Shown here piece by piece: positions 54,670 through 64,000 of a stretch of DNA of 64,000 bases. Numbering within the stretch: position 1 is the stretch's first letter; each line of letters begins with the position of its first letter. The notes below the pieces were generated by a model that searched no databases, had not been told where the DNA came from, and saw only the letters and a program-made list of their open reading frames with translations. The position numbers were made by a program, and so were the translations under genes. This stretch comes from Skeletonema tropicum (lineage: Eukaryota; Bacillariophyta; Thalassiosirophyceae; Thalassiosirales; Thalassiosiraceae), in contig CM074131.1 of the NCBI GenBank assembly GCA_037178625.1, forward strand, positions 372,001 to 436,000, written 5' to 3'.

Positions 54670-55082
54670 AAGCATTTGTTGGGTGGCACTCAAACAAGTA
54701 TGAGTACAACCACGACTCTTGCTACCGAGAGGCTTCATCGTCTACAACAAATGAAACAGAATCGTTTAGTACCAGTACTATTTCTGGAGTTTCTACTTCC
54801 GAGTATTCTGCTGCTAATACTATTGAAGGGGTAAATACCAAAACAATTGCCACAGCGACAACATCTATCGAAGAGGAGATGGCAATAAACTCTACAGACA
54901 CTAGTAATAATATTGCTGCATCTACTACCGTCGAGGCGACAAGACCTCCCAAGACGACAACTATGCTGAAGTTACGAGACCTCCCAAGACGACGACGTAC
55001 AACTAATGCACGACGTAACCCTGACCGAGCACTTACTTGTAGCGAGGTGAAGAAGAAAGGCTCGTACGTGGATAAGTACTAA
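54651..55082 (+). CDS. hypothetical Ser/Thr-rich protein, copy 1
   Basis: 143 codons. Residues about 25-95 are Ser/Thr-rich (SSSTTNETESFSTSTISG) and the C-terminus is basic (LRDLPRRRRTTNARRNPDR). No domain recognised. The duplicate at 57615-58058 is nearly identical, differing at a few residues (V/I, A/T). A membrane-proximal glycosylated stalk is one possibility, and a chance open frame is another. Confidence 0.35.
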   Translation: MGGLHLKAFVGWHSNKYEYNHDSCYREASSSTTNETESFSTSTISGVSTSEYSAANTIEGVNTKTIATATTSIEEEMAINSTDTSNNIAASTTVEATRPPKTTTMLKLRDLPRRRRTTNARRNPDRALTCSEVKKKGSYVDKY

Positions 55083-55096
55083 TTCCGAAATCGAGA

Positions 55097-55245
55097 GTTT
55101 GCACTTCGTCGGTTCTTTCAGGTCGCTTTCTCTGCATGCTGCATCTGTGTCTAAGCTTTGTTCGATTGTAGGGGACGGAACAGTTTAAGTTCCCTCTACA
55201 GAGAGAGAGAGGCTTATTACCATTGGCCTTACTTTGGTATCCTTA
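55097..55245 (+). repeat. short dispersed repeat R, copy 1 of 4
   Basis: GGTCGCTTTCTCTGCATGCT through CCATTGGCCTTAC recurs at about 57475-57600, 58100-58220 and 60305-60440, all in the same orientation. Copies at 57475 and 60305 cover the start of the minus-strand hypothetical genes. The element may therefore carry a promoter or first exon. Confidence 0.88.
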
Positions 55246-55399
55246 TTTACAGGTTTGCGACCTTCCACTTACTCAGCTTCACAGCGACGCGCAGCTGCCC
55301 TCTTGTTACATCGCCACACCAGTATGTATCAAGATTACTTGGATTGCAAGCTTGCTCAGGCTACTTTGACTCACTACGTCACATCTCAAGAATACGAAA

Positions 55400-55560
55400 C
55401 GGGACTTCATTGAACATGTCATCAAACTTGATCGTAGACGTTACCAGGAATACTGCTTGGCTGCTTTGTAACGAGTTCAAGTTCACAGTTTCTCCGATTC
55501 ATGATAAGGCTTTATTTCCGGGAAAAAGCTTGAGGAGTAATTGTCAATTGCAGATTGCGA
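55400..55560 (+). pseudogene. decayed paralogue of the LWYT gene, copy 1
   Basis: NMSSNLIVDVTRNTAWLLCN corresponds to NMASELIVDFPLKRNHVHVR at 55971, and the preceding DNA (GCGCAG.TGCCC.CTT...) also matches. Thus each duplication unit contains two diverged copies of this gene head-to-tail. This one lacks the LWYT half. The equivalent in unit 2 lies at about 58376-58540. Confidence 0.55.
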
Positions 55561-55970
55561 TGACGAATGTTGGATTTTGCTTCAATTTCTCTGTGTAAGT
55601 ATTGTCCTATCTTAGACCTCACCATTAGATACTTCAAATCTGGAGGGGCTCTAAGTAATCCCGACAGTCACTGTATACAATGTTGGATTTTACTTCAATT
55701 TCTCCGCATAAGTTCAAGGTCAAGTAAGGTTTTTTCAGCTATCAAAATAATATACCAGTCAATCTTTTGATGCGCAGTTGCCCTCTTCCTCTTGTACAGA
55801 GCAGTTCTTTCCTAGTGATCAAACATAGTCTTACAAGCCACATCTGTTGAATGACGCGCAGTTGCCCACTTCTTCATTGAAAATCCAGATTATTGGATTG
55901 CTGCTACGCTTGCTCACAGTTCGTACAGCTTGACTTTGACTCGCATCTAAAAAATTATAAACAACAGGTC

Positions 55971-56591
55971 ATGAACATGGCGTCAGAATTGATCGTAGAC
56001 TTCCCACTCAAACGCAACCATGTGCACGTTCGATTTGCCAAAACAACGCAGCTTTGTATTGTTCCTAGGCACGAGGACAAGGACAGTAGAAGCGAGCTAT
56101 GGTACACCGAGGCAGAATACAGCTCAATGAAACGAAACATCAAGCAAGACGTCCTTCAAGCTCGTGCAAGTGATTGGACATCCGAAGAAGATAGAGGTTC
56201 CTGGATTGGTATCGCCCATCTACTCACACCTGTCTCAGCGGTCGAAAAAAAATTAACGGAAATCTTAAAGTACGTCATGGTTGGCCCTCCAGGGGCGAAA
56301 TTATCTACAATTATCTAGAGCAATGTCACAAGTTACTACCCTTCGAGTGTAATTAAGCAAATAACCAACAGTTTTTCCATCACCCTGAGACAGGTGCAGC
56401 TTTGCAGACGTCGATGCCTACGTGCAGTCCTCTCAGAGCAGGCGATACAGGGGCCGTCTGCAAGTGCAAGTTTGAGGTCTGAGGATATTGCTCTTGCCTC
56501 GTCAGCCGAGACAAGGAAGGCCGTATTGAGAGCGCGGAAGCTTGGTAAGCTTCACCAATATTCCATTTCAGAATACACAGGCAATCTCTAG
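55971..56591 (+). CDS. conserved diatom-type LWYT protein, copy 1, with 147 bp interruption
   Basis: First part 55971-56240 encodes MNMASELIVDF, then HVRFAKTTQLCIVPRHEDKD and SELWYTEAEYSSMKRNIKQD. The second part from 56394 encodes QLCRRRCLRAVLSEQAIQ to a stop at 56591. The V.F....V..IPR.ED....LWYT.EEY pattern is one I recognise from many stramenopile predicted proteins of unknown function. The 147 bp between (56246-56393) is absent from unit 2. Possible GT-AG splices in phase are GTCGAA (56241) or GTCATG (about 56274) to ACAG (56393). Unspliced, the frame ends at about 56318. Confidence 0.6.
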
Positions 56592-56895
56592 TTACATTTT
56601 GGGTTCGTTGGGGGCTGCTGCCATACTTATCACTGATTCCAACTGCAGCAGAGTAGAAACATTTTTGCGATCTCGCACTGTTGTGGTTCTGTTTGGACTA
56701 TAGTAGGCCGATTCAGAATCCTGAAGGCCACCATCATTTCTGGCTCATCGGTACTCTAGGGTGATTGTTACAGTTACAGGTGCCATCGTCGGTAGATAAG
56801 AAGTAGCTACTTTGTTCAATGTTAAGCAATAACAGCATCATATGAATTAGTTCTGGTAGTTAGATTATGTGTGGTAGGTACTCAAATTACATAAT

Positions 56896-57495
56896 CTATT
56901 TTTCTCTCTTCATCCTCAGTTTCCGCAGTGCATGTATCATCTTTTTCCTCGTTACTGATGACTTAGTCATCGCCCGGCTATGACTACGTTTCAATCCCAT
57001 CATGTTATCCCACGCTTGAAGTTTCTGTTGAGAGAGTAAGCTATCTTGAAATATCATTTCACTTTTTCTTATAAATTGAAGACTTTGGGTTGAGAGATAC
57101 GCTATATCAGTCTCATCTACTTGCTGATCTTTTGACTTCTTTTTTACATTCCACAAATCATCCCATCCTGCATTTTTCATGTTATCGGCAGCAAACTGAA
57201 TAATGTCAGAAGAGATTTCTTGCCAAGATCTATGTGCACGCTTGTACGGTGGTGACATCTCTTGCTTTGCCGAACTTGAAAAGATGGGAACGGATGCTTG
57301 ACCGTGGTTTATCGTGTAACGCAACCTTCCATTGACATTCACTGGTTGATTGACGTCCGGCAGTGATTTCAGCGGCATACTGACAGCGGTTTGTGAGCCA
57401 AGCAAGTCTGCACATTCTGTATTATGCTGTGAATGCACAGTCACGCGTAGAGATAGTCCCTGGGAAATCGTTCTTTCAAGTCGCTTTCTCTGCAT
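56896..57495 (-). CDS. hypothetical basic protein, copy 1
   Basis: 199 residues, starting MQRKRLERTISQG, with many basic residues at both ends (C-terminus MIHALRKLRMKREK) and a helical middle (SWQEISSDIIQFAADNMKNA). No domain recognised. The duplicate at 59725-60327 is about 97 percent identical by eye, and conservation of the frame through substitutions suggests it is a real gene. Confidence 0.55.
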   Translation of the reverse strand: MQRKRLERTISQGLSLRVTVHSQHNTECADLLGSQTAVSMPLKSLPDVNQPVNVNGRLRYTINHGQASVPIFSSSAKQEMSPPYKRAHRSWQEISSDIIQFAADNMKNAGWDDLWNVKKKSKDQQVDETDIAYLSTQSLQFIRKSEMIFQDSLLSQQKLQAWDNMMGLKRSHSRAMTKSSVTRKKMIHALRKLRMKREK

Positions 57496-57614
57496 GCTGC
57501 ATCTGTGTCTGTGTCTAAGCTTTGTAGGGGACGGAACAGTTCCCTCTACAGAGAGAGAGGCTTATTACCATTGGCCTTACGTTACTTTGGCATCCTTATT
57601 TACTCCTACCGATA

Positions 57615-58058
57615 TTGGATTGGCAGATGGGTGGACTCCACCTGAAAGCATTTGTTGGGTGGCACTCAAACAAGTATGAGTACAACCACGACTCTTGCTA
57701 CCGAGAGGCTTCATCGTCTACAACAAATGAAACAGAATCGTTTAGTACCAGTACTATTTCTGGAGTTTCTACTTCCGAGTATTCTGCTGCTAATACTATT
57801 GAAGGGATAAATACCAAAACAATTGCCACAGCGACAACATCTATCGAAGAGGAGATGACAATAAACTCTACAGACACTAGTAATAATATTGCTGCATCTA
57901 CTACCGTCGAGGCGACAAGACCTCCCAAGACGACAACTATGCTGAAGTTACGAGACCTCCCAAGACGACGACGTACAACTAATGCACGACGTAACCCTGA
58001 CCGAGCACTTACTTGTAGCGAGGTGAAGAAGAAAGGCTCGTACGTGGATAAGTACTAA
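57615..58058 (+). CDS. hypothetical Ser/Thr-rich protein, copy 2
   Basis: 147 codons, four longer at the N-terminus (MDWQMGGLHLKAF) because of the junction sequence, otherwise the same as copy 1. The few differences include both replacement and silent changes. Same uncertainty as copy 1. Confidence 0.35.
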   Translation: MDWQMGGLHLKAFVGWHSNKYEYNHDSCYREASSSTTNETESFSTSTISGVSTSEYSAANTIEGINTKTIATATTSIEEEMTINSTDTSNNIAASTTVEATRPPKTTTMLKLRDLPRRRRTTNARRNPDRALTCSEVKKKGSYVDKY

Positions 58059-58946
58059 TTCCGAAATCGAGAGTTTGCACTTCGTCGGTTCTTTCAGGTC
58101 GCTTTCTCTGCATGCTGCATCTGTGTCTAAGCTTTGTTCGATTGTAGGGGACGGAACAGTTTAAGTTCCCTCTACAGAGAGAGAGAGGCTTATTACCATT
58201 GGCCTTACTTTGGTATCCTTATTTACAGGTTTGCGACCTTCCACTTACTCAGCTTCACAGCGACGCGCAGCTGCCCTCTTGTTACATCGCCACACCAGTA
58301 TGTATCAAGATTACTTGGATTGCAAGCTTGCTCAGGCTACTTTGACTCACTACGTCACATCTCAAGAATACGAAACGGGACTTCATTGAACATGTCATCA
58401 AACTTGATCGTAGACGTTACCAGGAATATTGCTTGGCTGCTTTGTAACGAGTTCAAGTTCACAGTTTCTCCGATTCATGATAAGGCTTTATTTTCGGGAA
58501 AAAGCTTGAGGAGTAATTGTCAATTGCAGATTGCGATGACGAATGTGGATTTTGCTTCAATTTCTCTGTGTAAGTATTGTCCTATCTTAGACCTCACCAT
58601 TAGATACTTCAAATCTGGAGGGGCTCTAAGTAATCCCGACAGTCACTGTATACAATGTTGGATTTTACTTCAATTTCTCCGCATAAGTTCAAGGTCAAGT
58701 AAGGTTTTTTCAGCTATCAAAATAATATACCAGTCAATCTTTTGATGCGCAGCTGCCCTCTTCCTCTTGTACAGAGCAGTTCTTTCCTAGTGATCAAACA
58801 TAGTCTTACAAGCCACATCTGTTGAATGACGCGCAGTTGCCCACTTCTTCATTGAAAATCCAGATTATTGGATTGCTGCTACGCTTGCTCACAGTTCGTA
58901 CAGCTTTGACTTTGACTCGCATCTAAAAAATTATAAACAACAGGTC

Positions 58947-59420
58947 ATGAACATGGCGTCAGAATTGATCGTAGACTTCCCACTCAAACGCAACCATGTG
59001 CACGTTCGATTTGCCAAAACAACGCAGCTTTATATTGTTCCTAGGCACGAGGACAAGAACAGTAGAAGCGAGCTATGGTACACCGAGGCAGAATACAGCT
59101 CAATGAAACGAAACATCAAGCAAGACGTCCTCCAAGCTCGTGCAAGTGATTGGACATCCGAAGAAGATAGAGGTTCCTGGATTGGTATCGCCCATCTACT
59201 CACACCTGTCTCAGCGGTCGAGGTGCAGCTTTGCAGACGTCGATGCCTACGTGCAGTCCTCTCAGAGCAGGCGATACAGGGGCCGTCTGCAAGTGCAAGT
59301 TTGAGGTCTGAGGATATTGCTCTTGCCTCGTCAGCCGAGACAAGGAAGGCCGTATTGAGAGCGCGGAAGCTTGGTAAGCTTCACCAATATTCCATTTCAG
59401 AATACACAGGCAATCTCTAG
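58947..59420 (+). CDS. conserved diatom-type LWYT protein, copy 2, uninterrupted
   Basis: 157 residues, open from MNMASELIVDF to EYTGNL. HVRFAKTTQLYIVPRHEDKN and SELWYTEAEYSSMK carry the family signature. The junction TCAGCGGTCGAG|GTGCAG is continuous where copy 1 has 147 extra bp, and the frame is kept (147 is divisible by three). The C-terminal half is Ala/Ser/Arg-rich and helical. Function unknown. An upstream extension LDFDSHLKNYKQQ exists without an ATG and is shifted by 1 bp relative to unit 1. Confidence 0.65.
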   Translation: MNMASELIVDFPLKRNHVHVRFAKTTQLYIVPRHEDKNSRSELWYTEAEYSSMKRNIKQDVLQARASDWTSEEDRGSWIGIAHLLTPVSAVEVQLCRRRCLRAVLSEQAIQGPSASASLRSEDIALASSAETRKAVLRARKLGKLHQYSISEYTGNL

Positions 59421-59724
59421 TTACATTTTGGGTTCGTTGGGGGCTGCTGCCATACTTATCACTGATTCCAACTGCAGCAGAGTAGAAACATTTTTGCGAT
59501 CTCGCACTGTTGTGGTTCTGTTTGGACTATAGTAGGCCGATTCAGAATCCTGAAGGCCACCATCATTTCTGGCTCATCGGTACTCTAGGGTGATTGTTAC
59601 AGTTACAGGTGCCATCGTCGGTAGATAAGAAGTAGCTACTTTGTTCAGTGTTAAGCAATAACAGCATCATATGAATTAGTTCTGGTAGTTAGATTATGTG
59701 TGGTAGGTACTCAAATTACATAAT

Positions 59725-60327
59725 CTATTTTTCTCTCTTCATCCTCAGTTTCCGCAGTGCATGTATCATCTTTTTCCTCGTTACTGATGACTTAGTCATC
59801 GCCCGGCTATGACTACGTTTCAATCCCATCATGTTATCCCACGCTTGAAGTTTCTGTTGAGAGAGTAAGCTATCTTGAAATATCATTTCACTTTTTCTTA
59901 TAAATTGAAGACTTTGGGTTGAGAGATACGCTATATCAGTCTCATCTACTTGCTGATCTTTTGACTTCTTTTTTACATTCCACAAATCATCCCATCCTGC
60001 ATTTTTCATGTTATCGGCAGCAAACTGAATAATGTCAGAAGAGATTTCTTGCCAAGATCTATGTGCACGCTTGTACGGTGGTGACATCTCTTGCTTTGCC
60101 GAACTTGAAAAGATGGGAACGGATGCTTGACCGTGGTTTATCGTGTAACGCAACCTTCCATTGACATTCACTGGTTGATTGACGTCCGGCAGTGATTTCA
60201 GCGGCATACTGACGGCGGTTTGTGAGCCAAGCAAGTCTGCACATTCTGTATTATGCTGTGAATGCACAGTCATGCGTAGAGATAGTCCCTTGGACATCGT
60301 TCTTTCAAGTCGCTTTCTTCTCTGCAT
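59725..60327 (-). CDS. hypothetical basic protein, copy 2
   Basis: 200 residues from MQRRKRLERTMSKG. An upstream in-frame ATG at 60405 would add 26 residues, but they fall in the R repeat and are absent from copy 1. Otherwise as copy 1, with no recognised domain. Confidence 0.55.
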   Translation of the reverse strand: MQRRKRLERTMSKGLSLRMTVHSQHNTECADLLGSQTAVSMPLKSLPDVNQPVNVNGRLRYTINHGQASVPIFSSSAKQEMSPPYKRAHRSWQEISSDIIQFAADNMKNAGWDDLWNVKKKSKDQQVDETDIAYLSTQSLQFIRKSEMIFQDSLLSQQKLQAWDNMMGLKRSHSRAMTKSSVTRKKMIHALRKLRMKREK

Positions 60328-60641
60328 GCTGCATCTGTGTTTAAGCTTTGTTCGATTGTAGGGGACGGAACAGTTCCCTCTACAGAGAGAGAGGCTTATT
60401 ACCATTGGCCTTACGTTACTTTGGCATCCTTATTTACTCCTACCGATATTGGATTTTGCTTCAATAATTTCTCCGCGTAGTACCTACTTATTAGACCGCA
60501 ACCTCGTAAGTTCAGGTAATAAGGGTTTTTCCTTGATCAAAATATTGTACCAGTCACATCTGTTGCTGCGCGCAGCTGCCCTCTTCCTCTTGTACCATCT
60601 GCTTTGATCGAAGCAAGCTAGCATTGGGCTAGAGAATCTAT

Positions 60642-60768
60642 TTCAGCCGAGCTGCTCTTGCAGCCTCCACCTTTTGCCGAGCCGCTTCTCCCAACTCCCT
60701 CTGAGGATTTGTTGTAGCATCCACAGCAGCGATGTGCACGAAGAACAGCGGCCAAGTCTTCCTTGCTG
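60642..60768 (-). pseudogene. Sel1-family tail relic
   Basis: Minus-strand reading, with one shift: KFSKEDLAAVLRAH, then AAVDATTNPQRELGEAARQK and an Ala-rich end with stop. Matches the tail of the MYND/Sel1 proteins. The remainder of the gene is missing, and a Copia relic begins within a few bases of its inner end. Confidence 0.75.
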
Positions 60769-60769
60769 A

Positions 60770-61145
60770 ACTTCCGCCGCCGAAGCAGAACTAGCTGCTC
60801 TCTACATCAATGCAAGAGAAGCTATCTACATTCGACTAATCCCTTCAACAACTAGGAAATCCACAACCGGCCACACCTATCCAAACCGACAATTCTACAG
60901 CCGAAGGTGTCATCAACAGTAAAGTGCAACCAAAGCGCACTAAGGCAATGGACATGCGTTTCCACTGGCTACGAGATAGAGAAACTCTCAAACAATTCCG
61001 CATCTATCTATTGGCGCCCAGGTCCAATGAACTATGCTGACTACTGGACCAACATCATCCAGGCGCACACCATCAAACAGAAACATCCGCCCAGAAATAT
61101 TGTCTTCTCCCAGCTCCCAGCGTTACATACTACTATCTATCACAG
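60770..61145 (+). pseudogene. Ty1/Copia RNase H and polyprotein C-terminus relic
   Basis: AEAELAALYINAREAIYIR at about 60785 is the Copia RNase H signature. After a shift, PIQTDNSTAEGVINSKVQPK then RTKAMDMRFHWLRDRE follows at about 60883-60975. After another shift, YWRPGPMNYADYWT occurs at about 61009. These match the end of Copia polyproteins in order and spacing. At least three frameshifts are present, and no LTR, integrase or RT was found. Confidence 0.85.
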
Positions 61146-61666
61146 AACTCCTATCACAGAACTCAATCAACGCAAGAAAGAAGTCTCGGCAAGGGTGTGC
61201 TAGTCTCATCGTTTACCACTCGGGAATACCAGAGTTCATGGCTGCCTTGCCTGATGACAGCGTCTTGGTGCTGATCAACCTGTTCGGACCGGCACTGACT
61301 TTCTCAATCGAACTTGCTGACGAGACGGTAACGGTACTCAGCTTTTTACTAGGTCAAATTTTGGCGGGAACCGTCGTCGCCAACCACCAACCCTGCTTAT
61401 TTACTATTTACCCTTGTTTTCACCATGGTAAAAAGTAGCCATAAAATCCATCCAGTAATTGATTCATAGCATTTACTTTGTTCACTGTTGAGTACACCTG
61501 TTGCCTGTTGCCACCACCACCTGTGTATCTACACATCGATTGCGGTTTGCGGTGTGCAATGCTGGTACCATTCCATCTCTTCTAACCATACTTAAAACAC
61601 ATATCAGTGGCTGGCTAAATAATATTCGCGAAATCCTTTTCAACATAACATCACTACTTATGGACT
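61146..61666. other. no supported gene between Copia relic and sulfotransferase-like gene
   Basis: One open stretch reads MAALPDDSVLVLINLFGPAL in the plus frame at 61241, without a recognised domain. The rest is likely promoter and 5' UTR. Confidence 0.4.
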
Positions 61667-62765
61667 ATGGACCCTCCAGAACAAATCCAAGTTGAAGCAC
61701 CGCCACGCTCGAGAAGAAAAGGAGCCCGTTCGGTGGAGCTCATCTTCACTGCTGCAATCTGCTATGCCATCCTATCGTTCTTCCAGTGGGGGGGCATTGT
61801 CCAAAATTACTCCTATAATGTTTCAAGAGAATTTGAAAATCCAGCACCAGCAGGAGGCAAAACAGACACAAAAATTGATCCTCCTAGTAATCCGCCGCCA
61901 GTGGATATGGACAAGTCAGCCAATAATTTCACCAGATTTATTTCGTATGGAGAATCACGAACTGCATCAACTGTGCAATTCAACATGGTGTGTGTTTGCT
62001 TCTTCCTGCACATGAAGGTGCATAAACCAACCTTGGCAATGAAACCAAATGCTATTTTCAAGGCAAAAGAAAATACAATTATCCGTATCCACTTGATCAA
62101 CCACAAGGTAAGTACAGATTTGTCTTGAAATGACATAAGTTTGAAATTCTTATCCTTGTCTCATCTCAATGCAATACATTTTCCTCGCCTCCTTTATATT
62201 TTCAACAGTAATGAAAACACACGATCTTACGCACCTAGAAGACCTTGACGCTAAGGCCTCTGGCATATTCTTAACTGTCGGCACCAAAGAACGAGGACAT
62301 AAACTGGCAGACGATTTGAAAAAGTCGGGGGGGAAAGTTGGCTTGGTGCAAGATTTGGAAACTCTCTCAGAGATCAAAGCAGTCGGCTTTCGTGATCTTT
62401 ATGCTGACTTCTTTGACTTGTCTTCACAATATCTGCCAATGCTGCATGATTATTTTACATTGTGGGAAAAACTACGGTGTTGCTGTGGGGTGCAGATGAG
62501 CAAGTATTGGCGATACGAACTAAACCCTTCTACTTGGGGTACAAAACTTGATCCTCATCCATTTTGTGGCTCGCTTGACATAGATGTGGTTGAGAAGGCA
62601 TTCATGAATACAACAATCTTCAAAATGATTGACAGCCTAGGCCTAGGGCTGCGAGATATTAACCGGCCAGGAACGAGAGATGACGAACTAGATGGGAGTT
62701 ACTGTTCACGTTACAACGAAGCAGTGCGCACCAACGGTCTTAAATTCAATAAAAAACTCGGTTAA
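61667..62765 (+). CDS. sulfotransferase-like type II membrane protein, two exons, splice phase broken
   Basis: Exon 1 61667-62107 encodes a Pro/Arg-rich cytosolic tail, one membrane anchor (VELIFTAAICYAILSFFQWG, residues about 24-43), a Pro-rich stem and a P-loop-like RFISYGESRTASTVQFNMVC. After a GTAAGT donor and TTTCAACAG acceptor, exon 2 (62209-62765) encodes VMKTHDL, FLTVGTKERG, VQDLETLSEI and CCGVQMSKYWRYELNP. This order (P-loop anchor site, then [VM]K.H, then QMSKYWR) is that of a diatom family of sulfotransferase-like proteins, probably Golgi. The canonical splice puts TAA in frame. The downstream frame needs one more base. So the copy is a pseudogene, uses an unusual junction, or carries a sequence error. 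Confidence 0.65.
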
Positions 62766-63410
62766 AAGAAGGACTTGGTTTGATACAATCATTCTGGGTG
62801 AAGAACTGTCCCTATCCCTATGATCGATCTCATCATTCTCGTTTTGTAAATAGAAAGAAGGCTTAAATTCTGTTATGGAATAAATTGTTCAAGGTTGAAT
62901 TGCAATGTGTATCTCATTTGTAGTTTTGTCATCCTCAGTTGGGATGGGTAGCCGTTTCGTGGATGTTGCAGTTTCCTTTGCATTAGCGAACGGGGCGTAG
63001 ATGATGAATATAATCAATGCACCATGGGCAGTGAAATCCAACCAAGGGGTTGATGGTTCGTCGTTCGTTTGGGGCAGCTCTTTTCAACAAGTTGTTCTAC
63101 ATTTACTGGTAGTGTTGGACCATGAAGCCCATAAGCCGTCGTAGAAAGAAGGGTAGATGAGTGATGAATAAGGTAAGAGTCTCATAATTGCGTTCTTTTT
63201 TGATGAAGATGAAGCTGCAGTCAAAGGGCGTAGCGAAGACTGCAATGCAAGATACCAAGATAATTGAAGTTGAAGAGAATAGCTATCAGATATTTGAAGA
63301 GAGGTGATTGTCAGGCCAGGTTTGTGGGATGAGGGATTCTGGCTGATGCTGGATGCTGCTGGGCGCTCTGAAAGGCTTCCCATTTATTCCAATGCAAGCT
63401 TGCTTCGTCT
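62766..63410. other. no supported gene
   Basis: A 99-codon minus frame (63084-63383) is Ser-rich without a recognised domain. An alternative minus reading (GLHGPTLPVNVEQLVEKSCP, about 63120-63060) looks protein-like but has no supported structure. Confidence 0.4.
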
Positions 63411-63495
63411 CAGCCATCCACAGATGCTTTTCTTGTTTACAACACCGATGATACGTAGTTTACCGTAGCACAGAAATAACGTAACGCCCCACACA
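63411..63495 (+). mobile_element. LINE-like 3' end fragment, copy 3
   Basis: Matches 46811-46890 closely: CAGATGCTTTTCTTGTTTAC, then the stop and GTAGTTTACCGTAGCACAGA. It encodes only the last residues (SQPST.AFLVYNT.DT). It is a very short 5'-truncated copy, as expected for a LINE. Confidence 0.82.
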
Positions 63496-63606
63496 CGTTG
63501 ACGAATAAAGCAATAATGTAAGGCTAGAAATGCGTAAGAAAAGGATCATATAGCTTTTAATAGCAACATAGAGTAGTGAGACGAATCTGCCGCCGACAAA
63601 GGGTGT

Positions 63607-63656
63607 TCGCCGACCCCATCACCTGCCTCTCGCAGGCATGGGCATGGGGTCGGCGC
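63607..63656. other. strong two-part hairpin
   Basis: CGCCGACCCCAT pairs with ATGGGGTCGGCG around an inner stem CCTGC/GCAGG with a CTCTC loop. Compact and GC-rich, it could be a structured RNA, a terminator or a transposon end. Confidence 0.7.
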
Positions 63657-63829
63657 TCGAAAATCGAAGATGCCTGACTTCCTGCGGTTAAGTATCGCAG
63701 CATCTTTCAGCTGGCGTGCAGGCGCATACTTATCTCTTATCTCTTCTAGAGTTCTAGCACATTTAGGGCTCTCTCGTCCTGCGAGAGGTGAAGAGCCCCT
63801 CATTGCTGCAGCAGCTACCATACGTTGTA

Positions 63830-63974
<145 letters not shown>

Positions 63975-64000
63975 GATGCCTAGCCTAATAGACTTTATTT

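Larger units (their letters stand above)
54646..57621 (+). repeat. tandem duplication, unit 1 (2,976 bp)
   Basis: Begins GGCAGATGGGTGGACTCCAC and is followed directly by unit 2 at 57622. Shared content: a Ser/Thr-rich frame, a decayed and a better-kept copy of the LWYT gene, and a minus-strand hypothetical gene. The two units differ by scattered substitutions and small indels plus a 147 bp segment present only here (about 56246-56393). Confidence 0.95.
57622..60455 (+). repeat. tandem duplication, unit 2 (about 2,834 bp)
   Basis: Begins with the same GGCAGATGGGTGGACTCCAC and ends at CCGATATTGGATT, after which unrelated sequence begins. The same 13 bases precede the unit 2 start at 57621, marking the tandem junction. 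It lacks the 147 bp segment of unit 1. Confidence 0.95.

Noticed and set aside
56246..56393. Intron with the attractive donor GTACGT at 56270
   Set aside because: Joining 56269 to 56394 shifts the frame. In-phase alternatives (GTCGAA or GTCATG donors) or a simple insertion fit better.

Overview
This is eukaryotic nuclear DNA, most likely from a diatom and probably a centric one. That is an inference from gene content, not a database result. Supporting signs are short GT-AG introns, an expanded family of MYND zinc-finger / RING-like / Sel1-repeat proteins, Ser-Pro-Thr repeat coding sequence, a type II membrane sulfotransferase-like protein, and mixed DIRS-type, Helitron, LINE, Copia and foldback elements. 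No bacterial operon logic, rRNA, functional tRNA or CRISPR was found. The window is mostly repeat-rich accessory DNA with islands of genes.

Layout. 1-8189: at least 4.6 near-identical copies of a ~1,782 bp tandem repeat that probably continues past the left edge. 8190-14660: a decayed Ser-Pro-Thr repeat gene, a MYND pseudogene, a well-supported three-exon SET-domain methyltransferase gene (10380-11806) and a Sel1 tail relic. 14662-21562: a relic MYND/Sel1 gene split by a ~6.7 kb composite of tandem repeat modules, with a 1.8 kb inverted-repeat element nested inside. 21823-22725: an intact MYND/Sel1 gene. 22.7-29.3 kb: mainly noncoding, with a nested pair of terminal-inverted-repeat elements (25794-27016 and 26348-26917, each with target duplications), a tRNA-derived SINE (27925-28188) and a 137 bp tandem array. 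29604-35901: a DIRS-type tyrosine-recombinase retrotransposon with intact Gag but a frameshifted RT/RNase H and recombinase. 36520-43176 (minus): a complete 2,218-residue Helitron Rep/helicase. 43.3-46.2 kb: hairpin arrays and foldback elements.

46.2-54.3 kb: a cluster of MYND/Sel1 genes used repeatedly as insertion targets. One copy is broken by a LINE-like insertion with an 8 bp target duplication. One is a minus-strand relic abutting a second LINE-like copy. One is intact (49219-50145). One is interrupted by a 1,703 bp palindromic TG...CA element with a 5 bp target duplication, and its frame is restored exactly if the insert is ignored. One more is intact (53430-54341). 54646-60455: a ~2.9 kb tandem duplication carrying three gene types, with a 147 bp in-frame presence/absence difference between copies. 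60.6-64 kb: a Sel1 relic fused to a Copia RNase H relic, a two-exon sulfotransferase-like gene with a splice-phase problem, a LINE 3' fragment and a long (TG)n tract.

How it fits together: the host genes with clear function are the SET methyltransferase, the MYND/RING-like/Sel1 proteins (probable protein-interaction or ubiquitin-ligase adaptors) and the sulfotransferase-like protein. No pathway links them. The dominant theme is local birth, disruption and decay of MYND/Sel1 paralogues by at least four classes of mobile DNA.
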